Shown here in pieces: positions 20,892 through 31,252 of a stretch of DNA of 32,724 bases. The DNA is from Chara braunii. Taxonomy: Eukaryota; Streptophyta; Charophyceae; Charales; Characeae. The notes beneath the pieces were generated by a model. That model made no database searches. It was not told the origin of the DNA and was given only the letters and a program-made list of their open reading frames with translations. Numbering within the stretch: position 1 is the stretch's first letter; each line of letters begins with the position of its first letter. The DNA is taken from positions 1,276,726-1,309,449 of the forward strand of contig BFEA01000149.1 in assembly GCA_003427395.1 (NCBI GenBank). Direction: 5' to 3'. Both the position numbers and the translations under genes were made by a program.

Positions 20892-21163
20892 CTCAGAACC
20901 TTCTCGATGGTGGGAACGAGGATGGGGAGAAGGAGGAGAAGGAGGATGACCTATGTGGTGATTAACGACCAGGGGATGACCGCGGTCAAGGTCCCCACTG
21001 CTGCGGATACGCCAGCCAAGGCGTATAAATTTCCTAGCGTCCCCTGAGCTCCTCCGCCTCCCTTTTCTCTGCTTGTCATACATCGGGATTAACCACCTCC
21101 TGCCGCCCGCCCGCACCTCTCACAACAGCCGATCCATGCACCTTTTTCTCTCCTTCCCTGCCG

Positions 21164-21165
<2 letters not shown>

Positions 21166-21253
<88 letters not shown>

Positions 21254-21254
21254 N

Positions 21255-21345
<91 letters not shown>
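21166..21345. repeat. (CT)n-(CA)n tract upstream of the PH-domain exon
   Basis: About 145 bases of CT (21166-21312, N at 21254) pass directly into CA repeats (21313-21345). On the coding strand of the exon this is a (GA)n tract 275-420 bp upstream of the ATG, where plant promoters and 5' leaders often carry GAGA repeats. A regulatory role is an inference from position only. Confidence 0.85.
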
Positions 21346-21348
<3 letters not shown>

Positions 21349-23055
21349 TTAGGGGAGAGGGGGAAGAGGGGGCGGGGAAGGAGGGGAGGGGGGAGGGAAG
21401 AGGGGGGGGCTCGCGTGGGACGAGATACGGTGATAAGCAAGAGGTAGGATCCGACGATCCAGCCTTGATCCTAACCGGAGGACCTGGCACTCGCTATGAA
21501 ACGGAACGGAATAACCAAGTTCCTAACGGTCGAGAACAGTTGTTTTCAGTTTGAAAATTGGCAGACCCTCCAATTGTCCAAGCCATTTCCCGCCTATTGC
21601 TCGCTGCTTGCTGGATTGGCATCCTCCTCGTTTGTTCCTTTCCGCTCCCGCCTCGTGCCCATCTACTTCTCGCGCGCTTTTCCCGCTCCTTCGTCGATCA
21701 CTTGGCGCGCCCTGCCAGCCATCTGGGGTGCAAGGACGGCCATCCCTTCCCACCCGGGGATTCGATACGGTCATGACTATGCCCCGCGATGACACGTGTC
21801 CTATCCAGAGCCGTCTACCTTGCTACCCCGTCGCCCACACCGCCGTAGCCTCATGCCAGACTCCAAATGCCATCAGGATTTCGAATCTATCGCACGTTGC
21901 GCTGCTGGCACGTCGACGTGCAACAACAACGCAACGTGGGACCACCACATCCCGCCCCCCCGCCCTTGCCCGTTGCCCGCGTATCCACCCTCCTCCCGCC
22001 CCTCGCATCCTCTGGACGCTTTTGTCAAAAGAGCGCAAAACCCGCGCTCGGACCAGCACCAGCACCGCGGAACGCGCTTGCTCCGGGAAGGGAAGAGCAT
22101 TTCGCGGAAGTTTCGATTCGCAAGCGGTGAATCGAATAGCCCCGCCCCTAGCGATCCTACCGACAGGTGTCAGGATTCGAACCCTGATGTTCTGTTTATC
22201 GACATTTTTCTGCGTGGTATTCAGAGACAGAGGGGCACATGTCCGTGAATTCCGGAGGGCAACGTCCGAAGCGCGCATTCACCGGAAACCGCCAGGACCG
22301 TAGGTAGGCGCTGCTTGAACCCTGACTGGACTCGTCCAGCCTTCCAGCCCCGAGTCCCATTTACCCAGGGCCATGCCCCACGTGCGGAGGTTTGGTTTTG
22401 GTTTTTTGTTTATTGTTTTTTTTTTTGTTTTTTTTTTTTGGGAAAATAATTCGTTTTGGTTTGGAGTCGTGCGACAGCCCAGAAGGAAAAAAATAAGGCA
22501 GCTCTTATCTGAGGCCGTTAGATCATGGGCTTCCCAAATAAATCAGGTTCAGGTTTATCTATGATGAAATGGTGCAGCTCCCCACCAATAGATGGAGCCT
22601 TTCGTTGTTGTTGTTTTGGGAAAAGGTAGAGAAATCTATTGTCAAAGCACAAGACTCTTGAGGCCGGGAATCCTCAACAAACAACCCGGTGGAATCCGGA
22701 CACTAGGACCATGTCCCAGTTAGCACCAGCCCAACGACTGATGGCATCCTGTAGTAACCATGAACACTTGAGCCCTCTGCTCCTCAGAAACAAAGAAAGA
22801 AGGAGGGGGGGCCGGAACAGACAAAAACGAGAGAAAAGAAACAACGTCGAATCAGCACTATCGAGGTAGTAGATGGAGCCTTCAAACGCTTGGGGGAAAA
22901 AAAAAAAGAAAAAGAGAGGAAAAACTGCAGCAGAGTGTACCTGACGACTGACAGACCAACAGCGTTACCAACCAACCAGCCAGTCCTCTTTTCTGGCCTT
23001 TCAGATATTGACTTACTGTGAGGGCTCGGTTGTGCAGCCCGTAGTTCGGCTGCGC
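21346..23055. other. GC-rich upstream region, no gene recognised
   Basis: GC content is high to about 22370, giving long chance open frames on both strands (up to 250 codons at 21551-22303) of Pro/Arg/Ala/Ser-rich composition with no recognisable domain. It lies 5' of the PH-domain exon and may hold its promoter. From 22370 the sequence becomes T-rich and then mixed. Confidence 0.5.
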
Positions 23056-23209
23056 CTAGAGTCTTCCTCCGAACAACACGCATGTATGTACTATTCAACT
23101 TTCCCTGGAAAAGTCAACTTCTTGAAGTCACCCCCACCTAAATTCAAATAGTACGCACGTATGTTCTATTCAAACACACTGGTGTTCTATTCAAATAGAA
23201 CATACAGGT

Positions 23210-23283
<74 letters not shown>

Positions 23284-23611
23284 CAATTTATTTTTGTGTG
23301 TGTGTGTCTGTGCCTTACGTGGAGCTCTTCTTGGTGGCTTACTGCGATGGTGGGTGGAGGTCCTCTTTGCAGCTTACTGCGATGATGCTCCAAGACTGCA
23401 TCAATGTCGGACGACTGTGTTCGAATGTTGTGCAAAGCTTGTATTGGGGCCGACTATTCAAATGCTAAGTACAGTCAGGGCCTCGCTCCACTACTCTCCA
23501 CATGCACAACAGATTAAAAAATGTGGCTATGTATAATTCCATTTTCAATGGTAAGATTCATTCACATTTTGCACATTTGGTGCGTAGTGGAAGAGGGGCT
23601 GGTATCAGGCC

Positions 23612-23681
<70 letters not shown>

Positions 23682-23694
23682 CCCCCCCTAATGT

Positions 23695-23711
23695 GGACGG
23701 TTTCTCGATTT
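23695..23711 (-). pseudogene. U6: Short U6 3'-end fragment
   Basis: GGACGGTTTCTCGATTT is the complement of the conserved U6 3' end (AAATCGAGAAA..GTCC). It follows a (GT)n tract and a TTTCCCCCCCTAATGT phrase, the same context as the fragment at 23797, so the pair arose by local duplication. Confidence 0.6.
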
Positions 23712-23733
23712 TATTTATTTATTTATTTCTAGA

Positions 23734-23784
<51 letters not shown>

Positions 23785-23796
23785 CCCCCCTAATGT

Positions 23797-23850
23797 GGAC
23801 CGTTTCTCGATTCATGTGTGTCGTTTCAGTATTAACGGATACCCCGAAGC
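23797..23850 (-). pseudogene. U6: U6 snRNA fragment with internal deletion
   Basis: On the minus strand the 5' part reads CTTCGGGGTATCCGTTAA and the 3' part reads GACACACATGAATCGAG, then AAACGGTCC. The central part of U6 (from about TTGGAACGA to CCTGCG) is missing. It is a deleted pseudogene and cannot be functional. Confidence 0.75.
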
Positions 23851-24094
23851 CATTGTCTGTTGAAAGGTAAGTGCATACACTTCTTTTTGGGGGGTCTGGT
23901 TCCCGAAGTTGGTGCCCAAAATTCATTGCATAACGCACGTGCGTTTTGTTCGGGGGAAGACTGTAGTACACGGCCCCAGCCCTGCAGAAAGTTTTTGTCG
24001 CCACAAGCAAAACTCGGAGGCGCCGGCGCCCTCCAGAGTGGTGCGGGTTTCATGCTGACACCCGCGGGCTGATATGTGGTGTACTGGTGCTTTA

Positions 24095-26894
24095 AACCAC
24101 CACTTCCTCCACCAATGTTGGGAAAAATGGGAAAAGTGGCTGTTTCCCACTTTTTACGAAGTTTTCGGGGGTCGGAGGAGGGTCGGCGTCCGAGGGAAGA
24201 AAAAAAGAACAGTAATTGTTTTGGGAGGGATATGTGACGCCCAACCTCACGCCCAGCGTGACTTCCTGATCAGAGTGGGGTATGGGCCTGGAAGTGCGAA
24301 AAGGGGTGTGCCAAGGATTTTTGGAAAAGTGGGGGAGTCTTAAGGGTATGAATGCAATTAAGCGAATGAGGGGTGCGTGTGCAAGGGACTCAAGGCCCGA
24401 TGGGGCCCGGGCACTGTGGGCGACGGTTCACGGGGAAATCCCTCCGTGGTGGAGGCGGTCCCGAACAGTTAGGCCGTCGGGGGCCACCACGTGGCGCAGG
24501 CCGCCGCGTGCTTGGATTGGGCCTCCGGAATTCCGAAGTTCTCTGTTCGCCGCTACGTCGACAATTCACACAAAACGTATTGGGCCAATAGGGGGCTATG
24601 GCCGGCCACGGAACGACACTGAGTTGGTGATACGGGAGAAGAAGGCAGAAAGGAGGGAAACTGGTGGTGATGACGACAAATCCCGGGTAGGTGAAGTAGT
24701 AGGTGTGGTCGGGGGAAGGGAAATCAGAGCACCGAGGGTCGCTAGAGGTGGCGCAGTGGAATTCCCGCGGACATAGTCGATTCTCCGTGTGACAGGGGTA
24801 TCGCGTCCTTATGAGCTCGTTTATCCAAGGGGTGAAATAGTCCGGGTCGTAGGATGAGTCTGAGCTCCAAGATCGCGTCATGGTATCATCATCGATGGGA
24901 TGGCTCGGGTCGGGTTATCGTCACCGCGCATGAGCACGTGCAGGATAGGCAGGCTCAGTGGTTCCTCGGCGTGCTCGTACGGGATGACGGTTCCGCCGCG
25001 AATCTTTTTGGGTGGGCGAATCGACGTACGGGAATGCGTGTAAGGGCGCGACTCGGATCGCGTTTACACATGTTCTCGCACGACGTTCGCGGGGCCAGAC
25101 TTCGGATCGTCTAATCGCTTCGGATTATGCAAGATGCAACCATATCACAACCCCCATCGCGAGACAAAAAAACGAGAACAAAATCGCTATCGGGGCCAGA
25201 TTCTCATCCCATCTACAGCTGCATCAGGCGTGGGCAAGGATTCGACACAAACAAAAAGCAAGGACAAGGATTCTCTGCAAAAAGGTAGACAAGCAGGTAT
25301 AACGTCCACACATCCATACATCCATACATTCCATAATCATACACATAACGCAATCGGAACGGACGTAGCAAGGACAAGTGTGAGCAAAAATCCAAGCCCA
25401 GATTTCAGAAAGCCGAAATGAAAATAAGAACGGGCAAACTGACCGGAGCCGCAATCAAAATGTGTACACACAGATGAAGAGGGGGAAGAGACAAAGAAAC
25501 AGCAAATCCGCGTCCATCGACCTCAACTCTCTCATTCTCTCTCTCTCTCTCTCTCCGATGCGGACAATCCGTTGTCACGCACCAACCCACGAAGTTGTCA
25601 CCCCGCTTAATCCTCCGGCACCCGTCGGATTCACCCGTGCCCACAGTCTGTCGTGGCCCACGTCAATCCCGCGCGTTCGGCACCAGCCCGTCGGGTCGCC
25701 CAACTCCTGCTCTACTCACCTCTTACTTCGCTCGTGTGCCGCCCCTTCCTGATCGCGCAACCCCGAGCTTCCAACAATGGGTTAAGAGAGCTGACTAATC
25801 ACGTAGCCGAAATTTATAGAGTGCATGCATGCGCGAAGAACACGGAATTACCAGGACTTAGAATAAGGATTAGAGAGGGAGCGCTTGCGTTCTGCATGAT
25901 TGGCCGCGGCGTGGGGGACGTAACCCTTCTCCACGCATCGATCCACGCATGCAAGCCGCGACTTACAAAATTTCAGCAAAAGAAAAAGAGGGAGGGCGGG
26001 AGAGACGAAGTGCAAAAAGAAAGATACGGTTACAATGGCGCCCGCCCAAAATTACAGTTACACATACGATTAAGGGCGCCCACTGATCAGAGTACCGTTG
26101 CAGCCGCATGAAGAAGCGCGTAGACAAAAGGCGCCCCGCGGCAGGGAAAAGTCCTAATTACTGAATTCATAAATTCCTATCTAATGCGAAAAAGCAAAAA
26201 GCACGAATTCCAGAAGGAAAGTCCGAAATTCCGAGAGTCATTGGGGCTCGACAAAATTCGAAAAAGATTCAAAAGGGAAAAAAAAAAGAACGAAGCAATT
26301 TTCCGCGCGATGTCCGCGCCCAAAAGATCGAAACCAAAACCTAAAGAAACGACGTCAACATTTATTAATCGCGTGCGCGCGCCGACGCGTCAGACATCCA
26401 TCCGACCAATCAATCAACCGGCCGTCCCAAGACACACCCGAACCCGTGCCCGGTCATTCGAAAAAGAAGCGACGAAAAGGACGAAGAAGCGAGGGCATTG
26501 ATGCAATTCTCCACCGATCCCGATCTCCCGTAATTGGCCCAATCTTCCCAGCTTAGGACCCCTCGTTGCAACCGCGCAGAAAATCGTGCGTTACAGAAAG
26601 TGGTTCATCACAACATGTGGGCCCAGTAGTCGGAGAAGTTGCAGTCTTGATGTCTTCCTGGACGCAGGTTAGGTCTTGGAGAATCCCTGCGGGCCCTACC
26701 GGAAGGGTTTCGTACCCGTGGTCAGCCATCAAAGAGTGGCGGTCATAAGTGGTGGGCCTGCACAGCAGCACAGCAGACGCCCATCGTTGCTGTCCGACCA
26801 GCTTCCCTCATCGGCGATGGAGTGCAGACCAAGCATGTCGACACATGGGATTCCATGAGAGCCGCCACCATCCACCCATTTTGGCCTTTGTCCT

Positions 26895-26895
<1 letters not shown>
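24095..26895. other. Non-coding stretch with a solo TIR and no recognised gene
   Basis: At 24092-24110 the phrase TTAAACCACCACTTCCTCC matches the AACCACCACT ends of the elements at 12764 and 30204, but I see no partner end. The remainder is GC-rich to about 25100, then A-rich. Long open frames (for example 24881-24390 minus, 163 codons) have no recognisable domain. A short (CT)n tract lies at about 25537-25556. Confidence 0.5.
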
Positions 26896-26927
<32 letters not shown>

Positions 26928-26928
<1 letters not shown>

Positions 26929-27228
26929 AAACTGATATTTCGTTAAAACTGACATTTTTTTCTAAATTCACGAAACTGAACTTAGTCAAAATTTCATTGC
27001 TCATCGGGTAAGAAAGTGGTTATCTCACTTTGTCCATCTGATGTACCTCAACGTAAAGTACCGTTAACATACATTCGATGGTCAGATCATCTGGAGTCGC
27101 CACGACACCCGATGATCTGATCATCCGACGTCATGGGGACAAAAAAACACTAAAAAATGTTGTTTTTTGGTACGCTCAATTTCGTGAATTTAGAAAAAAA
27201 TGTCAGTTTTAACGAAATGTCAGTTTTT
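26928..27228. mobile_element. About 300-bp TIR element with central hairpin
   Basis: The left end (26928-26980) reads CTGATATTTCGTTAAAACTG, then ACATTTTTTTCTAAATTCAC; the right end (about 27178-27228) is its inverted near-identical copy (GTGAATTTAGAAAAAAATGT, then CAGTTTTAACGAAATGTCAG). Each end itself contains the CTGA(T/C)ATTT phrase twice. At the centre, TCAGATCATC (27082) and GATGATCTGA (27111) form a second inverted repeat. No coding capacity. Confidence 0.75.
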
Positions 27229-27330
27229 TTTTTTTNAAACACTAAAAAATGTTGTTTTTTGGTACGCTCAATTTCGTGAATTTAGAAAAAAATGTCAGTT
27301 TTAACGAAATGTCAGTTTTTTTTTTTTTTT
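27145..27330. repeat. 91-bp exact duplication across an N
   Basis: Sequence 27145-27235 is repeated from 27237, separated by a single N at 27236 that sits in a poly-T run. The copies look identical up to the poly-T. This is what a gap join with unmerged overlapping contig ends would look like. Confidence 0.85.

Positions 27331-27334
<4 letters not shown>

Positions 27335-27399
<65 letters not shown>
27335..27399. repeat. (CT)n microsatellite after poly-T
   Basis: About 32 CT dinucleotides follow a run of about 20 T. Confidence 0.95.
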
Positions 27400-27401
<2 letters not shown>

Positions 27402-27589
27402 CGACATTTGTGCTTCCGCCGCCGTCGATCTGTCGTCCGTATGTGAGGACACTCGAAGACAGCCAATAGTAAAAGGTGTGACTCTCTCTCTCTCGTTATG
27501 AAAATGAAAGCGAGGCCCCATGCACAAAAAAGTCGACGACATGATGACCTTACAAACATTTTGTCAAAAGTATAGTAGATACATATATA

Positions 27590-28115
27590 TAAGAAGTAGA
27601 AGAAGAAAACAAAGAAAATGATAAAGAAGTAGAAGAAGAGGGAGTAGAAGAAGAAAAAGGGGAAGAAGTGTTTGTATCGTTGCCCTTTTTTTGTCATCCG
27701 CCAAAAAGCCAGGTCTCATCTGGAGCGGTCGGCGCATGGTTGACGAACACTGTCGACGTGCCAGAGCAGGTTGCTGGTAAGATAAAGAACCCGACAGATT
27801 AGCATCAACACGACGTCGAGAGGGGGTAGATGATGAAGAAGAATTTGAAGGAAACGAAGAAAATAAAGAAGAAAAAGAAGAAGAAGAAGAAGAAGAAGAA
27901 GAAGAAGAAGAAGAAGAAGAAGAAGAAAATTATAAAAATGAAGAAGGAAAAAAAAAAAAAAAAGGCGAAAAAAAAGAAGAAAAAAAGGATGATGAAGAAC
28001 AAGAAGAAAAAGAAAAAGTAGAAGAAGAGGAAGTAAAAGAAGAAGGGGAAGAAGAAAAATAAGTGAAAGAAAAGGAAGTAGAAGAATAACAAGGGGAGAA
28101 AGAAAAATAAAAATA
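27590..28115. repeat. Half-kilobase polypurine (GAA/A-rich) tract
   Basis: Imperfect GAA and GAAA repeats with a purer (GAA)n core at about 27869-27928 and long A runs. Pyrimidines are rare in the plus strand, apart from a mixed segment at about 27675-27835. Open frames are Lys/Glu or Phe runs and are artefacts. Confidence 0.9.
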
Positions 28116-28354
28116 AAAAATTTTCCTCTTTTTCTTTACCTGTTTGTCTTTTGGCCGCGTGCAAGTGGGTCCTTGTGACACACGGGAATGGGGGCAGCCG
28201 GCGCTCAACCTGTCATCCACGTGGTCGGCCTTGTACGTAAGAGGTGATGAACTGGCGGAGCTTTCTTAACAGACTTCTTTCTTTTTTTGTTTTGTTTTTT
28301 TTTCGTTTTTGCGCTGCGATACAAAGTGTGATGATATATATATATATATATATA
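28116..28354. other. Short spacer ending in (TA)n
   Basis: Mixed sequence, then TA dinucleotides at about 28334-28354 directly abutting the next element. Nothing else was recognised. Confidence 0.6.
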
Positions 28355-29107
28355 CAAGGTTGCCGACGTTCGGAACGGGCCGAACGCCCGAACCCGAACA
28401 CCCAAATGTTCGGCGCCCCCTCTCGACATGTTCGGCCGTTCGGTCGAACGCGACCCCCCCCCCCCCCCCCCCAAAAAAAAAAAAAAAAAAAAAATCCAAA
28501 CAATTTGAAAACAATATGTGTTATGCATAAGAATAAACCAAACAACATTCGCCTTAACGTTACACCCAAATTCTTTACCGACTAAATAATAATAATAAAA
28601 TTTTAAAAAAATAGAACGAGAATTAAATTATTGAGTGGGCGAGCACGTTTTTGACACCGCCATCTTTGGCAATTTTTTTTTTTTTTTTTGCTGTGACAAA
28701 TGCTATGAAAATTTATATATGTGTATCTTACATAATAGAGAATCTACAAGTAAAGTTTGAAAACAGTAATAATTTTTTTCATGCCCCAAAATAAAGGAAA
28801 AACAAAAAGTAAGAAAAAAGAAAAAACAAATTAGTGAGTGGGCAAGCAAGTTTTGACACCACCATGTTTGAGGATTTTTCATTTTTTTTAAGGTGGACAA
28901 AATGGCTTCAAAATTAAGAGGGAAATACCTTACGTCACAAAGAACTAAAAAAAAAAAAAGTAAGAAGAAAATAATAATACTTAGGTGCCAAAATATTGTT
29001 TTGCGGGGTCCGAACCCCTTCAAGTTCGGGGCCCGTACAGGGACCCGAACGCCCGAACGTTTGGGGGTCAGCTTAGGGGCCTTCGTACGTTCGGCTTGGC
29101 AACCCTG
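28355..29107. mobile_element. 753-bp non-autonomous TIR element with hAT-like ends, copy 1
   Basis: The ends CAAGGTTGCCGACGTTCGG and CGTTCGGCTTGGCAACCCTG are inverted copies close to CAGGGTTGCC, which resembles hAT-superfamily ends. The subterminal regions are packed with CCGAAC and GTTCGG motifs, possible transposase-binding repeats. A poly-C plus poly-A tract lies at about 28454-28493. The interior carries two diverged copies of a segment containing GTGGGC(G/A)AGCA(C/A)G, then TTTTGACACC(G/A)CCAT (from about 28637 and 28838). The flanking octamers TATATATA and TACAAATA match at six of eight positions, a weak hint of an 8-bp target duplication. No transposase. The second copy is at 31960-32720. 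Confidence 0.8.
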
Positions 29108-29109
29108 TA

Positions 29110-29148
29110 CAAATATTTATATTTATATATATATATATCGTCACAAAC

Positions 29149-29220
<72 letters not shown>
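29110..29220. repeat. (AT)n tracts around a CGTCACAAACAG phrase
   Basis: A (TA)n stretch, the phrase CGTCACAAACAG (29139-29150), then about 70 bases of AT dinucleotides. The same (AT)n plus CGTCACAAACAG junction occurs at 31941-31961, immediately before the second hAT-like element. Confidence 0.9.
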
Positions 29221-29223
<3 letters not shown>

Positions 29224-29400
29224 AACCGACGGTCTGTAGAGTTTTGCCATATGGTGTGGGTGAGTGATAATTTGCTTTGATTTTTGTCATAGGTACCTTG
29301 AGGGCAGTGGTTGGTGCCCACCTTAGGGTATCTGGATGCTTAACCACAGTCGGGGTTACGTTGGATTATCACTTATAATGTAATCAGTTAGGGGATTCTG

Positions 29401-29458
29401 CAGACTGTTGAGGGTTCAACTTCCTAATGAGTCGGTCAAACTCCGACGAAACAGTTTG
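29401..29458 (+). ncRNA. Type III hammerhead ribozyme, core mutated (unit 1)
   Basis: Stem III strand CAGACTGT (29401-29408), cleavage-site T 29409 (GTT triplet), stem I hairpin GAGG/CTTC (29410-29423), core CTAATGA (29424-29430), stem II GTCGG/CCGAC (29431-29447), GAAA (29448-29451), stem III return ACAGTTTG (29451-29458). All helices form. The core has A where the invariant G5 of CUGAUGA should be, which is expected to abolish cleavage. Confidence 0.85.
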
Positions 29459-29737
29459 TCACGACGTCGTGTCTGGAGTATGTTTTTTAGTTGTGAGAGA
29501 CCTTGCTTTGTTTCATGGGTGTTTTGCTTGCTTGTGATGAGGTTTAAACCAATATCTGTAGAGTTTCCCATCTGGTATGGGTGAGTGATCATCTGCTTTG
29601 ATTTTCGTTATAGATACCTTGAGGGCGGTGGTTGGTGCCCACGTCAGGGTACGAGTTGTCGGACAGTCGTTGATGCTTAACCACAACCGGGGTTAACGTG
29701 GGTTATCACTTAAAGTGTAATCATTTATGAGATTCCG

Positions 29738-29795
29738 CAGATTGTTGAGGGTTCAGCCTCCTAATGAGTTGGTGAGACTCCGACGAAACAGTTTG
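29738..29795 (+). ncRNA. Type III hammerhead ribozyme, core mutated (unit 2)
   Basis: Stem III CAGATTGT (29738-29745) with ACAGTTTG (29788-29795), cleavage-site T 29746, stem I GAGG/CCTC (29747-29760), core CTAATGA (29761-29767), stem II GTTGG/CCGAC with one G-U pair (29768-29784), GAAA (29785-29788). It has the same G5-to-A core change as unit 1, so it is predicted inactive. The helices are kept by wobble-compatible changes. Confidence 0.85.
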
Positions 29796-30203
29796 TTACA
29801 ACCCCTCGTTTGTTGCCCTCTTCTCCCTCTCTGCCTACGGTTTACCGGACAACTTTGTTTGACTATATATACGACGACTTCTATAGCACCCTGCTACGGT
29901 TTTCTCCGTTTAGGTCGAGCGGCAGTGGTCGGGGCCATTAGTTCACAGCCATGTTCTGCTTCTACTGCCAACGACGTGTCTGGACTGTATTTTTTTGTTG
30001 TGATAGACCTTTATTTGTTTCATGGGTTTTTTGTTTGCTTGTGATAGGGTGTGAACCGACAGTCTGTAGAGTTTTCCATTTGGTGTGGGCGAGTGATAGT
30101 CTGCTTTGATTTTCGTCACAAGTACCTTCAGGGCAGTGGTTAGTGCCCACCTCGGGGTATCAGTTGTCGGGCAGTCGTTGATGCTTAACTACATACGGGG
30201 TTA

Positions 30204-31207
30204 AACCACCACTCCCCCCGCCATCCTAAATTGGGGGGGACCAGTAGGACGGATTCATGAGGCTTACCGGTAGCACCGTCGGAAGAAGCAGCCGAGTGAG
30301 AAAAATGGTAAATGTATCGAATTACCACTGCAATTTATTTCGTGGCCGAAAATATATATATATATTTTTATTATTATATTTTTCATGGATAGATCACTTC
30401 TAAATCTACAGGCCATCCAGCGGCCTAACTCAACTGGTAAGGCTCGCAAGTGGCACACAGGAGGTCGTGGGTTCAATCCCCATTGGCCTCATCTACCTTC
30501 CTAAGCATGCTTGATGCCCGCCACCTAGAGATAGACCATTGGATCCCCCTATCGACATTGATCAGAGTCTGTTGATTTTCGTAGGGGAGGGGACCTGAGG
30601 GGAGGCACATGGATTGGTCTTGTTGGTATGGTTCCTGATGCTACCGGCTGTCCCCTAGCCGGTATCGCCCACTTGCAGATCGGGAGCAGCCCCCTCATCT
30701 TCTCTTGTGAACACGGTTCTGACTACTACGGGGTTTCCCGTATGCCTACAATTAGCAGCAGTGGTAGATAGGTAGTGTGAGGTAAAATTAATTGAAGAAT
30801 ATAGCTTAAAAATAATAATAATTACAGACCCTCAAATTTTCAGAGTTTTTGATTCATTATTCTGAGTGTCAAAAATCGCAGAAGTAGGATTCGTTTTCGG
30901 TTGGGACACAAGTGGTCGAGTGGCAAAAGTTGAAAATGCAACGAATCAGCGTGACATTTTTTCACGATCTAAATTTTTTATTATTATTTTTTCTGATGTT
31001 TTTCCTGTATAGATCATAACCTAGTCTACAAGGTATCAAAGTTTCAGATTTTTTACTCAATTATTCGGAGCGTGAAAAATTGTCAAATTTGGCGCTCGAA
31101 AATTATAGGACTCGACCCACCTGTGCCTACCAGTCGCTGCCCCCCCAAAAATCCCGGTCCGTATGGCCAGGAAAGTTGAATTTAAGTTGTCGGGGGGAGT
31201 GGTGGTT
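30204..31207. mobile_element. 1004-bp TIR element inserted into the third hammerhead unit
   Basis: The ends AACCACCACTCCCCCCG and CGGGGGGAGTGGTGGTT are perfect 17-bp inverted repeats. TA dinucleotides flank both sides (30202-30203 and 31208-31209). Removing the element rejoins CGGGGTTA to CTGTGGATTA, which matches the uninterrupted first unit (CGGGGTTACGTTGGATTA). The interior contains a SINE-like sequence and two related AT-rich segments (near 30800-30890 and 31000-31090) sharing TTTCAGA, TTATTC(T/G)GAG and TCAAA. No transposase is seen. The ends match the 162-bp MITE at 12764-12925 for ten bases. Confidence 0.85.
30411..30790 (+). mobile_element. tRNA-derived SINE-like sequence, copy 2
   Basis: The tRNA-like head has an A-box-like CTAACTCAACTGG (30424-30436) and the B box GGGTTCAATCCC (30469-30480), preceded by AAGTGGCACACAGGAGG as in the copy at 876. 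The acceptor arms do not pair properly, so it is not a working tRNA gene. The body ends near a GATAGGTAGTGTGAGG phrase resembling that of copy 1. It lies wholly inside the 1004-bp TIR element, so it either inserted there or is a captured part of it. Confidence 0.6.
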
Positions 31208-31252
31208 TACTGTGGATTAATCACTTACAGTGTAGTAAGTTAGGGGATTCTG

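Larger units (their letters stand above)
23056..23966. mobile_element. 911-bp TIR element related to the hairpin MITEs
   Basis: The left end CTAGAGTCTTCCTCCGAAC then AACACGCATGTATG matches in inverted orientation the right end CGCACGTGCGTTTTGTTCG then GGGGAAGACTGTAG. Both ends share the GTCTTC..CCGAA(C/T)A(A/G)..ACG pattern of the 11974/14957/16482 MITEs. The interior holds short inverted phrases around TATGTTCTATTCAAA (23161-23207), a (CT)n tract (23215-23278), two (GT)n tracts (23614-23679, 23736-23783) and U6 fragments. No transposase frame is visible. Confidence 0.6.

Noticed and set aside
22140-22200. tRNA gene on the minus strand, from a GGTTCGAATCC B-box match
   Set aside because: No A box, no acceptor pairing and no D arm at the expected distance; a chance B-box match.
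21551-22303. 250-codon plus-strand open frame and overlapping 150-codon frames
   Set aside because: High GC suppresses stops in several frames at once. The composition is Pro/Arg/Ser/Ala-rich and no domain is recognisable.
24390-24881. 163-codon minus-strand frame
   Set aside because: Overlaps an equally long plus-strand frame in GC-rich DNA, with no recognised motif; could not be supported as a gene.
28893-29267. Open frames with Ile-Tyr repeats
   Set aside because: Translation of (AT)n tracts crossing the end of the hAT-like element.
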